Shown here one piece after another: positions 29,481 to 39,113 of a DNA stretch of 64,000 nucleotides; position 1 is the first letter of the stretch; every line of letters begins with the position of its first letter. Below the pieces are notes generated by a model, which saw only the letters and a program-made list of their open reading frames with translations, searched no databases and was not told the origin of the DNA. The translations under genes and the position numbers were made by a program. The stretch comes from an uncultured Vibrio sp. (GTDB lineage Bacteria > Pseudomonadota > Gammaproteobacteria > Enterobacterales > Vibrionaceae). Where the stretch lies: NCBI RefSeq assembly GCF_963675395.1, contig NZ_OY776223.1, positions 1,302,001 to 1,366,000 on the forward strand, in the 5' to 3' direction.

Positions 29481-30629
29481 ATGATGAACCAAGCTACTTC
29501 AACAGCGGCGCCGATCTCGAGTACGACTCGCTGGTTACGCTGGGCTAACTTGGCATTCATGCTATACCTGCTTCTTCTAGCAGTATCTATGGTTGGTAGC
29601 GGCTTTAAATGGGCCACTGGTGATCAGGCAAAAATACTGTTTGAATTTGCATCGCACCCTGTAGCTGGTCTTATGATCGGTCTGGTAGCGACAGCCCTAA
29701 TCCAATCTTCTAGTACTGTAACTTCTATTATTGTGGGCTTAGTTGCTGGCGGTCTGCCAGTAGAGACGGCGATTCCTATGGTTATGGGTGCCAACATTGG
29801 TACAACGGTTACTAATACACTGGTTTCTCTAGGTCACGTGCGTTGTAAAGAAGAGTTCAAACGCGCTTTTGCTAGTGCAACGATCCACGACTTCTTCAAC
29901 CTACTTGCTGTCGCGATTTTCCTTCCTTTGGAAATGATGTTCGGTCTCTTAGAAAAGATTTCCCATTGGCTTGTTTCGCCATTACTAGCAACTGGCGACA
30001 TGAGCATTAAAGGCTTTAACTTCATTAAACCAATGACCAAGCCTGTTGTGAGTGCAATCAAAGAGCCTCTTTCAACATTCGGTGACACAGTTGGTGGCGT
30101 GATGCTTATCATCCTTGGTATTGCAACCATCTTCGTTGCTATCACTGTAATGGGTAAACTGATGAAGAGCCTGATGGTTGGACGTGCCCGTGATATTCTT
30201 AAGAACGCAATTGGTCGTGGCCCTATCCACGGTATCCTATCTGGTTCTATCGTTACTGTGCTTGTACAGTCTTCTTCAACAACGACAAGCTTAATGGTGC
30301 CACTTGTGGGTACTGGCGTATTAAAAGTTCGTGATATCTACCCATTCACACTAGGTGCTAATATTGGTACGTGTATCACTGCTCTGTTAGCTGCAACCGC
30401 TGTTTCTGGTGAGTTCGCGGTATTCGCTTTACAAATTGCCCTAGTACACTTGGTGTTCAACATCGCAGCGACACTACTTATTTTTGGTATCCCGTTCCTG
30501 CGTGAACTTCCACTGAAAGGCGCTGATATTATTTCAGAGATGGCAATTAAGAATAAAGCCGTTGTAGGTGGCTACCTAATGTCTGTATTCATTATTTTGC
30601 CGGGTGCTATTCTAGCTCTGACAGCATAA
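29481..30629 (+). CDS. nptA: Na+/phosphate cotransporter NptA
   Basis: This 382-residue inner-membrane symporter imports phosphate with Na+ (type II, PF02690). The two inverted halves each carry the QSSS signature (LIQSSSTVTSIIVGL and LVQSSSTTTSLMVPL) followed by GANIGT motifs. The V. cholerae counterpart is the characterised NptA. GGAG precedes the ATG pair. A Pho-box-like site upstream suggests induction by phosphate starvation. A terminator follows. Confidence 0.93.
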   Translation: MMNQATSTAAPISSTTRWLRWANLAFMLYLLLLAVSMVGSGFKWATGDQAKILFEFASHPVAGLMIGLVATALIQSSSTVTSIIVGLVAGGLPVETAIPMVMGANIGTTVTNTLVSLGHVRCKEEFKRAFASATIHDFFNLLAVAIFLPLEMMFGLLEKISHWLVSPLLATGDMSIKGFNFIKPMTKPVVSAIKEPLSTFGDTVGGVMLIILGIATIFVAITVMGKLMKSLMVGRARDILKNAIGRGPIHGILSGSIVTVLVQSSSTTTSLMVPLVGTGVLKVRDIYPFTLGANIGTCITALLAATAVSGEFAVFALQIALVHLVFNIAATLLIFGIPFLRELPLKGADIISEMAIKNKAVVGGYLMSVFIILPGAILALTA

Positions 30630-30657
30630 TCAAAACAAAATACCATCGCATTGTTTT

Positions 30658-30684
30658 AGGCTCTACTACGGTGGAGCCTTTTTT
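30658..30684 (+). terminator. nptA terminator
   Basis: AGGCTC and GAGCCT form a stem around TACTACGGTG, followed by TTTTTT. Confidence 0.85.
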
Positions 30685-30834
30685 ATTCTCGCTAACTACT
30701 CCTCCCTTTAGTCAAAGAGGCTTCGAATAGAAATTTTTGTTGTTCAATATGCGTTCACGATGATAATTTGACTCTTACCCTCTCGAATCAATCACGATTC
30801 TGGTTGCTGTTGCCTTTACACGGAGTTAAACAGT

Positions 30835-31977
30835 ATGGCTCAAGCTCACGAACCAATTTCCAGCCAGCTATTAGCAATAGACGAACAACTAACCCAGTTG
30901 GTTAGCGATATAGACATACTCAGCAGCGTAAACCCTCTCAATTACACAAGTGAGAGAGAGCGCTTCATCAACAACAAGTATTCTCAAGAGCCCGACTTTA
31001 AGTACCAAAAGACGCCGCTTGTAACTCACCAGTCCAAGCGTCGTCTGTATAAGTTACCTTTAGAAAATATCAAGGATACGCAGCTGCAAAAACTCTATGC
31101 GGATGTTATCCAGTCTTATGCCGATAAACTCGATCAAGTTGATACCATTGGTAGCCAAGATTTTCTGTACAACTCTTTGCGTTACTACGGAGAGCCGAGT
31201 GCGAAAGACATCGCCAATGCACAATTCATCTTGCACTTACCAACGGAAGAGGAAAGTAAACCAGAGCATGACAGCCACTCTATCGCGCGCTTTATGGGGC
31301 GTTTCGCACAAAAACATGACTATGACTGTGAAATACAAGTCCTTGATGGCATGCTGGCAAATGCGCTTGTATCTGGCCTACGAGTAAAAATAAACAGTGC
31401 TGCCTACATCACGACAGACGAGCTAGAGGCACTGGCGCACCATGAGATGGGAGTGCATTTACTGACAACGTTAAACGGACGTAGTCAACCGCTTAACGTC
31501 TTAAGTTTAGGTTGCCCTGCCAATACTAATACTCAGGAAGGCTTAGCCATTTTGTGTGAATACCTTTCTGGACATTTCAGTATCAAGCGATTGCGCACAC
31601 TGGCACTGCGTGTACTGGCGGTTGAGTCAATGATCAAAGAACGTGATTTCCGCCAGACATTCAGGCTGCTTAAAGAGCAATACCACACTTCTGATATACA
31701 AGCCTTCACCATCACTGCTCGTGTCTACCGAGGTGGTGGTCTAACAAAAGATTACTTATACCTACGCGGGTTTCGAGAAATACTCAACGCGTACGATAAC
31801 TTGGGTGACGATTTTTCATTACTCTTGTGTGGTAAAACAGAGTTGAAATACTTCGACGTGATCCGCTCACTGGTGAATAAAGGGATCTTTGCTCGACCGA
31901 AGTTCATCAGCCCAGCCCTCTCTCGCCCGAAGCAAACCGACCCGATACACCGATATATTGTCAGCGCTTTAAAATAG
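30835..31977 (+). CDS. QEGLA-motif (DUF1704/MATCAP-like) metallopeptidase
   Basis: The 380-residue protein is of the family annotated 'flavohemoglobin expression-modulating QEGLA motif protein' and is related to eukaryotic MATCAP tyrosine carboxypeptidases. A zinc motif HExxxH is visible at H203-E204-H208 (HHEMGVHLL), with E235 in QEGLAIL as likely third ligand. It also has ALVSGLRVKINS and VYRGGGLTKDYLYLRG. There is no signal peptide or membrane segment, so it is cytoplasmic. The bacterial substrate is unknown. It stands alone, with GGAG before the start and a terminator after. Confidence 0.85.
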   Translation: MAQAHEPISSQLLAIDEQLTQLVSDIDILSSVNPLNYTSERERFINNKYSQEPDFKYQKTPLVTHQSKRRLYKLPLENIKDTQLQKLYADVIQSYADKLDQVDTIGSQDFLYNSLRYYGEPSAKDIANAQFILHLPTEEESKPEHDSHSIARFMGRFAQKHDYDCEIQVLDGMLANALVSGLRVKINSAAYITTDELEALAHHEMGVHLLTTLNGRSQPLNVLSLGCPANTNTQEGLAILCEYLSGHFSIKRLRTLALRVLAVESMIKERDFRQTFRLLKEQYHTSDIQAFTITARVYRGGGLTKDYLYLRGFREILNAYDNLGDDFSLLLCGKTELKYFDVIRSLVNKGIFARPKFISPALSRPKQTDPIHRYIVSALK

Positions 31978-31990
31978 CCCCTATAGAACG

Positions 31991-32017
31991 AAAAAAGCTC
32001 CATTTAGGAGCTTTTTT
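31991..32017. terminator. Bidirectional terminator, QEGLA gene / thyA
   Basis: AAAAAAGCTC and GAGCTTTTTT form a stem with loop CATTTAG between convergent genes. Confidence 0.88.
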
Positions 32018-32039
32018 AAGTCATGTCCGACGAACCACA

Positions 32040-32891
32040 CTACACAGAAAATGGGTAGCGAATTGGATCATGGTGTTCGTAACCTTCGACCCAGAAGTCA
32101 TCTAACGTCACCCAGGTTTCCAAGTCTTCCAGAGATTTAATCTCAGGGTTAATATGGAACGTTGGTGCTTTAAGCGGCTCACGTTTTAGTTGCACATCAC
32201 GCATCAACTCCAGCTGATCTTCATAAATATGTGCATTCACAATCTTATGATACGCCTGACCCGGCTTCTTACCGGTAATTTGCGCCATGATAGCCAGGAA
32301 AACATAAACCTGAACCATGTTGAAGTTCAGCCCCAATGGCACATCACATGAGCGTTGTGTGCTGTTGAGGTACAACGTACCACCCAGTAGTGAAAAGTGA
32401 TGGCTGTACATACATGGACGTAAACAACCCATGTGAAATTCACCAGGGTTATAAAAGTTAAGGATCTCACCACGGTCGTCTACGCCGCGCGTTAAATCAT
32501 CAACAATCTTACGCAGTTGGTCAATGTGGCCGCCATCAGGCTTAGCCCATGCACGACCTTGAACTCCATATACACGGCCCATGTCGTCTTCACCTTTACG
32601 GTAAGGGTTATTCAGCCATGCGTCATTCTGGTTAGCATTTGCATCCCAGGTTTTAGTTCCTAATTTGCGAAAGTCTTCTGCGTTGTCATAACCACGGATG
32701 TAACCCAATAGCTCAGCAACTGCCGCTTTCCAGAAGCTTTTACGTGTCGTCACTAAAGGAAATTGGTTGTTCGCAACATCGTAGGTCAAATCCGCGTTGA
32801 TCATCGTCAGACAACGCTTGCCTGTACGCTCATTCTCAACCCAAACACCTTGGTCAACGATACGCTGACACAAATCTAAATACTGTTTCAC
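32040..32891 (-). CDS. thyA: Thymidylate synthase ThyA
   Basis: ThyA makes dTMP from dUMP with methylene-tetrahydrofolate. The 283-residue protein has the catalytic Cys in [26 protein letters not shown] and the C-terminal [11 protein letters not shown]. It is slightly longer than E. coli ThyA (264). The start is GTG after AAGGT. It lies 9 bases after lgt, the same lgt-thyA operon as in E. coli. Confidence 0.96.
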   Translation of the reverse strand: MKQYLDLCQRIVDQGVWVENERTGKRCLTMINADLTYDVANNQFPLVTTRKSFWKAAVAELLGYIRGYDNAEDFRKLGTKTWDANANQNDAWLNNPYRKGEDDMGRVYGVQGRAWAKPDGGHIDQLRKIVDDLTRGVDDRGEILNFYNPGEFHMGCLRPCMYSHHFSLLGGTLYLNSTQRSCDVPLGLNFNMVQVYVFLAIMAQITGKKPGQAYHKIVNAHIYEDQLELMRDVQLKREPLKAPTFHINPEIKSLEDLETWVTLDDFWVEGYEHHDPIRYPFSV

Positions 32892-32900
32892 ACCAATACC

Positions 32901-33722
32901 TTACTTCGTTTTAACTGGATCTTTATCTTGGTAAAGACCACGTTTGTACGCCCAAACCATCATCAGGATTCCCAGCACGATCATCGGTGTAGACAGGATT
33001 TGTCCCATCGAAATAAAGTCACCAAACAAACCAAGCTGAGCATCCGGTTCACGTATAAACTCTACTAGGAAGCGGAATGTACCATATCCAGCTAAAAATA
33101 GCCCTGATACCGAACCGAGAGGACGCGGCTTTTTGATGAACCAGTTCAAAATGAAGAAGAGAACCACACCTTCCAGCGCCATTTCATACAACTGAGATGG
33201 GTGACGAGGCAGAGGACCACCGTTCGGGAAAATAATCGCCCAAGGCACATCGGTCACACGTCCCCATAACTCGCTGTTCATGAAGTTACCCAGACGTCCC
33301 ATCCCTAAACCGAACGGCACTAGCGGGGCGATAAAGTCAGCCACGCCAAAGAAGGTGCGGCCGTTTTTACGTGCGTACCAGAACATAGCAGTAATCACAC
33401 CCAGCAAACCACCATGGAATGACATGCCGCCCGTCCAGACTTTAAACAGATATAAAGGATCGTCCAGGAACAACTCAAAATTGTAGAAAATCACATAGCC
33501 GACTCGACCACCAATTACCACACCAAGGAAGCCAGCAAACAATAGATCGGATACTTGTTCTCGAGTCCAGCCGCTGTTTGGTTTATCCGCACGGCGGTTC
33601 GCCAGCCATAAAGCAAAGATAAAACCAACCAGGTACATCAAGCCGTACCAGCGAATAGAGACAGGACCAATAGAGATTAAAACCGGATCAATATTGGGAA
33701 ATTCAATGAATCCCTGAGACAT
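32901..33722 (-). CDS. lgt: Prolipoprotein diacylglyceryl transferase Lgt
   Basis: Lgt is an inner-membrane enzyme that adds diacylglycerol to the lipobox cysteine, the first step of lipoprotein maturation. It has about seven membrane segments. The Lgt signature is [18 protein letters not shown], and RHPSQLYEM and FHGGLLG are also present. The protein has 273 residues. It is followed closely by thyA and preceded by a TSUP permease gene. Confidence 0.96.
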   Translation of the reverse strand: MSQGFIEFPNIDPVLISIGPVSIRWYGLMYLVGFIFALWLANRRADKPNSGWTREQVSDLLFAGFLGVVIGGRVGYVIFYNFELFLDDPLYLFKVWTGGMSFHGGLLGVITAMFWYARKNGRTFFGVADFIAPLVPFGLGMGRLGNFMNSELWGRVTDVPWAIIFPNGGPLPRHPSQLYEMALEGVVLFFILNWFIKKPRPLGSVSGLFLAGYGTFRFLVEFIREPDAQLGLFGDFISMGQILSTPMIVLGILMMVWAYKRGLYQDKDPVKTK

Positions 33723-33759
33723 AAATCATTCTCTTCTTAAGATAAAAAACGGATGAAAT

Positions 33760-34551
33760 TTACAGTAGCATGGTCGCCGCAATGATAATCAAAAATACGG
33801 CAAAAACTCTTTTTAATACTGCTGTAGGGAGACGGGTCGCCAACTTCGCGCCAACTTTGGTGGTGAGCATAGACGTCATGGCAATCGCCAACAAAGCAGG
33901 AAGGTAAACATAACCAATACTGTACGCAGGTAAATTCTCAGCTTTGTAACCGTGCAAGATGAAACCGATCATACCTGAAATAGCAATCACGCAGCCACAC
34001 ACCGAAGAAGAGCCCACCGCTTTGCGCATTTCAACGCCATGCTTGTTTAGAAAAGGGACGGATAACGAACCACCACCAATCCCGGCCAAACTGGACACGA
34101 CACCAATACCAGCGCCATACATCACGGTAACCGGGCTACTAGGCATAGGTTTGGATTTCAGTACTTTTATGGAGCGAAACATTTGTACCGCAAGAAACAA
34201 CACAATCACACCAAACAGTTTTGGCAAGTAATGAGTTGGGATAATTTCCGCCAGACTGGCACCGACAAAACCGCCAATAACGACCCCGGGCATCAACCAC
34301 TTCACCACAAACATGTCGACATTACCCAGTTTTAGATGGTGCATAGCCGATGACCCCGAGGTAATAATGATGCTCGCCAGCGAGGTTGCTAGAGCAATAT
34401 GCATGCTCAGTTCAGGCGCAATACCAACGTAAGGAAGAAGGTACAACAAAGCAGGTACAACAATAAGTCCGCCGCCGATACCCAGCAGCCCCGCCATGAC
34501 ACCGACAAACGCACCCAATGCCAGCAATAACAAAAATAAAGAGACTGTCAC
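33760..34551 (-). CDS. TSUP (TauE/SafE) family permease
   Basis: This 263-residue membrane protein has about eight segments in two repeats, each beginning with a glycine-rich motif (GVMAGLLGIGGGLIVVPAL and IGVVSSLAGIGGGSLSVPFL). This is the sulfite-exporter/TauE family, which moves sulfur-containing organic anions. The substrate cannot be told from sequence. It sits between ptsP and lgt on the same strand, a place commonly held by a YfcA-like gene in this order. The start is GTG. Confidence 0.88.
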   Translation of the reverse strand: MTVSLFLLLLALGAFVGVMAGLLGIGGGLIVVPALLYLLPYVGIAPELSMHIALATSLASIIITSGSSAMHHLKLGNVDMFVVKWLMPGVVIGGFVGASLAEIIPTHYLPKLFGVIVLFLAVQMFRSIKVLKSKPMPSSPVTVMYGAGIGVVSSLAGIGGGSLSVPFLNKHGVEMRKAVGSSSVCGCVIAISGMIGFILHGYKAENLPAYSIGYVYLPALLAIAMTSMLTTKVGAKLATRLPTAVLKRVFAVFLIIIAATMLL

Positions 34552-34560
34552 ATTTACCTA

Positions 34561-36807
34561 CTACTTCTTGCCTGCCCGAATAAAGCCAGCAAACCCTTGT
34601 TGGATAAAGAAATCATGCATCATTTGATGGATGTCTTCTCCATATGAAAGTGTCATTGCTTGTTCCGCTAACTGTTTTAGCTCTTGTTGTTGGCTATGAC
34701 GAATCAAATACTTGACCTTAGCAACATTAGACGTGTTCATACTCAAGCTTGTATAGCCCAAGCCCAACAGCAACAACGAACCAAACGGATCGCCAGCTAG
34801 CTCGCCACAAATGCAGACCGGTACCTGATATTGCTGACAAACGTCATGAATCTGCTTCAGCGCCAGTAACACAGCCGGATGCATGGACTCATAGACATCA
34901 GAAACACGAGAATTGTTCCGATCAACGGCTAATAAATACTGGGTTAAGTCGTTGGTACCCACTGAAACGAAATCAACACGATGTGCGATAATCGGCAATA
35001 AATACACCATCGAGGGCACTTCGATCATCACCCCAACTTTCGGCGCCTGAATCCGGTCATCAATTAACACGGCTTCACTGTATGCCTGATCAATTAAGGT
35101 AATCGCATCGTCCAACTCTTTCACCCCAGAGACCATTGGTAACAAAATACTCAAATTACCACTATCCGCACTTGCTCTGAGCATGGCGCGCAACTGGATA
35201 AGGAAAATATCCGGATGATCTAAGGTAAAGCGGATGCCACGCCAACCTAAAAATGGGTTGTCTTCATCGATGGGCAAATATGGCAGTGGTTTATCACCAC
35301 CGATATCCAGGGTACGCATAACCACACGCTGATGTGCGTAACTGTTCAATATCGCCTTATACTGATGATACTGCTCATCTTCGGATGGAAAGTGATGCTG
35401 AAGTAAAAATGCGATTTCAGTTCGATATAATCCCACACCATCCACGCCAGTGTTGATGGCAATATTGCTGTCAGCACTCAGCCCTGCATTCAGCATGACT
35501 TCAATTTGGTGATTATCTTGCGTAACCGCAGGCAGTGAGAGATCCTTGTTCACCATTGCGGTGAGTTCAGTTTCCTCGCTAACTAAGCTACGGTACTCAC
35601 GCAGTAACTGGCGGTTTGGCTCAAGGAAAATTTCCCCGGTATACCCATCAACAATGCCCAATTTTCCATTGACCACTTCCGTGTTGATGTTTGCGCCCAT
35701 CACAGCAGGCACACCCAACGCACGAGATAGAATCGCCGCGTGAGAGTTGGCTCCCCCTTCTAGCGAAACCACCGCTAATAAGTGTTCTTTAGGGACCGAA
35801 GCGAGTAGCGTTGCGGTAAGCTCATTTGCCACCATAATGACAGGTCGATCAATGGCAGAATTTTCTTGCTCACTGTTGTGCAGAAAATAGAGCAACCTTT
35901 GCCCTAGCTCTCTAATGTCCTGCGCTCGCTCACGCATGTACACATCCGACATTCTGGCAAACCGATTCGAGTAGGATTCTACAACCTGTCGCAATGCCCA
36001 GTCAGCCCTATCGCCTTTCTCGATTTGTTTCTTAAGATCACCGCGCAACATTGGATCATTCAACAAGTGAGTAAACAAATCGAAGATAGCTAATGCGTCT
36101 TTATTGATTTCGCTATCCAGCTTCTTACGCATTCGGCGGAAATCACTTAAAGCTCGTTCAATCGCAACCAGTAAGAGCTCATATTCCCGCTCTTTATCTA
36201 ACGTAGAAGCGGGAAAGACATCGGACAAACTAGGTTGTGTGTTATCAAACCAGAACTCACCAATCGCCACACCGGTAGACGCAGGAACCCCTTTCAAAAC
36301 GGTCGGTTTCGAAGCGAGCTGCCAATGACCAAGGTTTTGCGCGTGAGCAATCAATACCGCTAACTGAGCCGATAACGTGACGAGGAATGACTCTTCCATT
36401 TCACTGAACAAACGCGGCGTTTTCTGTTGAATGACTAAAACACCCAACACTTTTTTGCGATGAATAATCGGAGTAGCAAGAAACGAGTGGAAGATTTGCT
36501 CTCCGAGTTGAGGGAAAAATTTAAACTCGGGGTGTTTAGAGGCTTCGGCAAGATTTAGTGGCTCAGCGCTACGCTTAACTAACCCGACCAAACCCTCATT
36601 GAAGTTGATATGGATGCTATCACCTTCAAAAGTAAGGCCTTGAGTCGCCATTAACTCAAGGCGCTGCATTTCTTCATTAGCAAGATAAATAGTACAACAT
36701 TCTGTGCGAAGGGCAGCACAAGTCTCTTTAACCAATATATCAAAGGCTAGATGGACATCTTCGACTCTGGAGACTTTTTCAACTATTTCCCTTAGCTGGC
36801 TGAGCAT
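34561..36807 (-). CDS. ptsP: PTS phosphoenolpyruvate phosphotransferase PtsP (EI-Ntr)
   Basis: This is the first enzyme of the nitrogen-related phosphotransferase chain (PEP to NPr to EIIA-Ntr). The 748-residue protein has an N-terminal GAF domain (about 1-165), then EI. The swivelling domain carries the phospho-His in GGANSHAAILSR. The PEP-binding domain has RTEIAFLLQ, VGTNDLTQYLLAVDRNN and CGELAGDPFGSLLLLG. AGAGGA precedes the ATG. It starts 2 bases after rppH, so they are one transcription unit. Confidence 0.96.
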   Translation of the reverse strand: MLSQLREIVEKVSRVEDVHLAFDILVKETCAALRTECCTIYLANEEMQRLELMATQGLTFEGDSIHINFNEGLVGLVKRSAEPLNLAEASKHPEFKFFPQLGEQIFHSFLATPIIHRKKVLGVLVIQQKTPRLFSEMEESFLVTLSAQLAVLIAHAQNLGHWQLASKPTVLKGVPASTGVAIGEFWFDNTQPSLSDVFPASTLDKEREYELLLVAIERALSDFRRMRKKLDSEINKDALAIFDLFTHLLNDPMLRGDLKKQIEKGDRADWALRQVVESYSNRFARMSDVYMRERAQDIRELGQRLLYFLHNSEQENSAIDRPVIMVANELTATLLASVPKEHLLAVVSLEGGANSHAAILSRALGVPAVMGANINTEVVNGKLGIVDGYTGEIFLEPNRQLLREYRSLVSEETELTAMVNKDLSLPAVTQDNHQIEVMLNAGLSADSNIAINTGVDGVGLYRTEIAFLLQHHFPSEDEQYHQYKAILNSYAHQRVVMRTLDIGGDKPLPYLPIDEDNPFLGWRGIRFTLDHPDIFLIQLRAMLRASADSGNLSILLPMVSGVKELDDAITLIDQAYSEAVLIDDRIQAPKVGVMIEVPSMVYLLPIIAHRVDFVSVGTNDLTQYLLAVDRNNSRVSDVYESMHPAVLLALKQIHDVCQQYQVPVCICGELAGDPFGSLLLLGLGYTSLSMNTSNVAKVKYLIRHSQQQELKQLAEQAMTLSYGEDIHQMMHDFFIQQGFAGFIRAGKK

Positions 36808-36809
36808 GA

Positions 36810-37331
36810 CTATCCTCTACGTTGCTTTTTTCTTTTCCCTTTCGCTTTTCTTTCTCGAAAAGGCATGGCTAAAGAAGCAAACTCTTTCATTGCACGACGA
36901 TAAACGTCTCGCTTGAAAGAAACAACTTGCCTAACTGGGTACCAATAACTTACCCACCGCCAACCATCAAATTCAGGGGATTTCCCGCGTTGCATATTGA
37001 TGCGAGATTCATCGCATTCCAATCGCAGTAGAAACCATTTCTGTTTTTGGCCGATACAAACAGGCTTGGAGTCCCAACGCACCAATCGCTTTGGTAGTTT
37101 ATATCTTAACCAATGACGACTTGTTGCAATGATTTTAACGTCTTTTTTCGTTAAACCGACTTCTTCATATAACTCCCTGAACATTGCCTGCTCAGGTGTT
37201 TCACCTTCGTCAATTCCACCTTGTGGAAATTGCCATGAGTGTTGCCCGTATCGTTTAGCCCAGAAGACCTGACCATGGTTATTACATATCACAATACCAA
37301 CATTCAGCCGGTAACCATCGCCATCTATCAC
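36810..37331 (-). CDS. rppH: RNA pyrophosphohydrolase RppH
   Basis: RppH removes pyrophosphate from mRNA 5' ends and starts RNase E-dependent decay. The Nudix box is complete: [23 protein letters not shown] in family positions, with [10 protein letters not shown] all present. The 173-residue protein ends with a basic tail ([15 protein letters not shown]). The start is GTG after AGAGGT. Coupled to ptsP as in E. coli, and divergent from mutH. Confidence 0.95.
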   Translation of the reverse strand: MIDGDGYRLNVGIVICNNHGQVFWAKRYGQHSWQFPQGGIDEGETPEQAMFRELYEEVGLTKKDVKIIATSRHWLRYKLPKRLVRWDSKPVCIGQKQKWFLLRLECDESRINMQRGKSPEFDGWRWVSYWYPVRQVVSFKRDVYRRAMKEFASLAMPFRERKAKGKRKKQRRG

Positions 37332-37950
37332 TGGCTAACCTCTATGAATAATTTTTTTATTACCGTGATTTTTCCACATATCCCCATGACTAGCAAACTT
37401 ACTGATGTGATATGAGCAAGATTTATTACTTTTCCACCTCCATTGGATATCTTTTAGCCAGAAAATATTTTATCAACACAAGAGTGAGACATTGCCCACA
37501 TTTATTCACCTTTTCTGTGAATAACTTTGTGAAGAATTCGAGGGCAAAAAAGATTTTTGTTCAAAACAATGGCAAGCCATGTCGAAAAGGTCAACACGAA
37601 CTAAAATTAAATTACTGATTATAATTAAATTTACCTCAACACTGTCGATTAAATGATCTGACAGTGACTGATGATCTTTTCACCAAAAACAGATCGGTTA
37701 AAGATCCATCAACACGCAATTTATCCACACTTATTAAGTGGGTCTTCACGACATCACCATAAAATCAAGCGTAAAAACCATTTAAAACCCCTGTTAATTC
37801 ATCCAGCCCTGACTTAGATCCCAACATCGCCCTCCCGACCTGTGGATAAGTTATGAATTGATCATTCTTAATCCACCTCGATGAAATCTTAAACAGTGAT
37901 TTTTTGCGTAATTTGTTAAACTGTGTGTTTTGAAATTAAACCCAGTCATT
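37332..37950. other. rppH/mutH spacer with DnaA-box and GATC cluster
   Basis: This is a 619-base AT-rich gap with no credible gene. It contains two perfect DnaA boxes (TTATCCACA at 37721; its complement at 37842), one TTATTCACA-type box (complement at 37516) and near matches at 37370 and 37470. Six GATC sites lie between 37655 and 37864 (37655, 37673, 37692, 37703, 37818, 37861). By chance one would be expected in 256 bases. The function is unknown; it is discussed in the findings. Confidence 0.6.
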
Positions 37951-38631
37951 ATGAAACCAGAACCACAAACAGAATCGGAACTCATGGAACGTGCTCACGA
38001 TATCGCAGGCCTCAGTTTTTCGGAGCTTGCAGAAGAAGCTGATATGATCGTTCCAGAGAATTTAAAGAGGGATAAAGGCTGGGTGGGTCAATTACTTGAA
38101 TGGCATTTAGGTGCGCCAGCCGGAAGTAAACCCCAACAAGACTTTTCCAAACTGGGGATCGAACTAAAAAGTATTCCGATTGGTTATTCGGGCAGACCAT
38201 TAGAAACGACTTTCGTCTGCGTTGCCCCCCTGACGGGCGTGCAAGGTCTTACATGGGAAACAAGCCATGTACGCAACAAACTCTCTCGTGTACTTTGGGT
38301 ACCTGTTGAAGGTGAGCGAGAAATTCCCCTTACAGAGCGTCGAGTCGGCAGTCCTTTAATCTGGTCACCAGACGAAGAAGAGGAGCGTATTTTACGTAAC
38401 GATTGGGAAGAGTTAATGGAAATGATCGTATTGGGTCAGTTTGATCAAATTTCCGCCAGACACGGACAAGCGCTGCATTTGCGACCTAAAGCCGCCAATG
38501 CAAAAGCACAAACAGAAGCATACAGCTCCAATGGTAAGCCAATAAAAACCCTGCCCCGAGGGTTTTATCTCAGAACACAGTTTACTGAGCAGATTCTGCT
38601 GAAACACTACATCCATACACAATCTGAGTGA
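37951..38631 (+). CDS. mutH: DNA mismatch repair endonuclease MutH
   Basis: MutH nicks the unmethylated strand at hemimethylated GATC sites in MutSL-directed repair. The protein (226 residues from ATG 37951) has catalytic D64, E71 and K73 ([11 protein letters not shown]), the same spacing as E. coli D70-E77-K79. It also has [15 protein letters not shown] and [18 protein letters not shown] seven codons upstream is an alternative start; neither has an obvious ribosome site. Its presence implies Dam methylation in this organism. Confidence 0.95.
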   Translation: MKPEPQTESELMERAHDIAGLSFSELAEEADMIVPENLKRDKGWVGQLLEWHLGAPAGSKPQQDFSKLGIELKSIPIGYSGRPLETTFVCVAPLTGVQGLTWETSHVRNKLSRVLWVPVEGEREIPLTERRVGSPLIWSPDEEEERILRNDWEELMEMIVLGQFDQISARHGQALHLRPKAANAKAQTEAYSSNGKPIKTLPRGFYLRTQFTEQILLKHYIHTQSE

Positions 38632-38648
38632 CAAATTATCTAAACGGC

Positions 38649-38960
38649 TTAGTGTGTGATGAGCGACAATTCAATATCACAATATGAGGCTACACCATTG
38701 TTACCGCATTCGTCGTATGCATTGTGTAGCCTCAAATATGCTTTGTCGAACCCTAACCTGAGCAGTTCTTCTTTCACCAATTCAAGTGATCCGAAATGAA
38801 TAGGATCTTCACCGTCACTAATCGGCTCAAGTTGGTGTTTGTATTCCACTGCTAGCAAATAGTCAGAGACATCAGAACAACCTATCACAAAGACCTTTGG
38901 CATTTTATAGCTGTCTTTATGATCACCATGTAGCCACATGTCCAATTGATGCTTCTGCAT
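38649..38960 (-). CDS. DUF6482-like small protein
   Basis: This 103-residue cytoplasmic protein of unknown function is recognised only as the DUF6482 type seen in marine gammaproteobacteria: PKVFVIGCSDVSDYLLAVEYKHQLEP and LGFDKAYLRLHNAYDECG. It has a very strong ribosome site (AAGGAGG, 7 bases before the ATG). It converges on mutH and is divergent from tas. It has no membrane or signal segment. Confidence 0.75.
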   Translation of the reverse strand: MQKHQLDMWLHGDHKDSYKMPKVFVIGCSDVSDYLLAVEYKHQLEPISDGEDPIHFGSLELVKEELLRLGFDKAYLRLHNAYDECGNNGVASYCDIELSLITH

Positions 38961-39113
38961 GATTCACCTCCTTTACCACTTGTTCTAAGTGTAGTTACGG
39001 TATGAAGAGCTTTCGAGTCATCTATGCCGCTAAACGTAAATCATTTGCGAGAGCGCATAAAAATCCCCTATATTGGAAGAACTTATTAAGTCGGTAACTC
39101 TCAAGGAAGTGAA

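Noticed and set aside
37412..37618. 68-residue frame upstream of mutH
   Set aside because: There is no Shine-Dalgarno, the composition just follows the AT-rich spacer, and it overlaps the DnaA-box cluster.
37332..37950. Replication origin at the DnaA-box cluster
   Set aside because: Boxes are few and scattered, no unwinding-repeat array is seen, and the neighbours (rppH, mutH) are not those of a vibrio origin.
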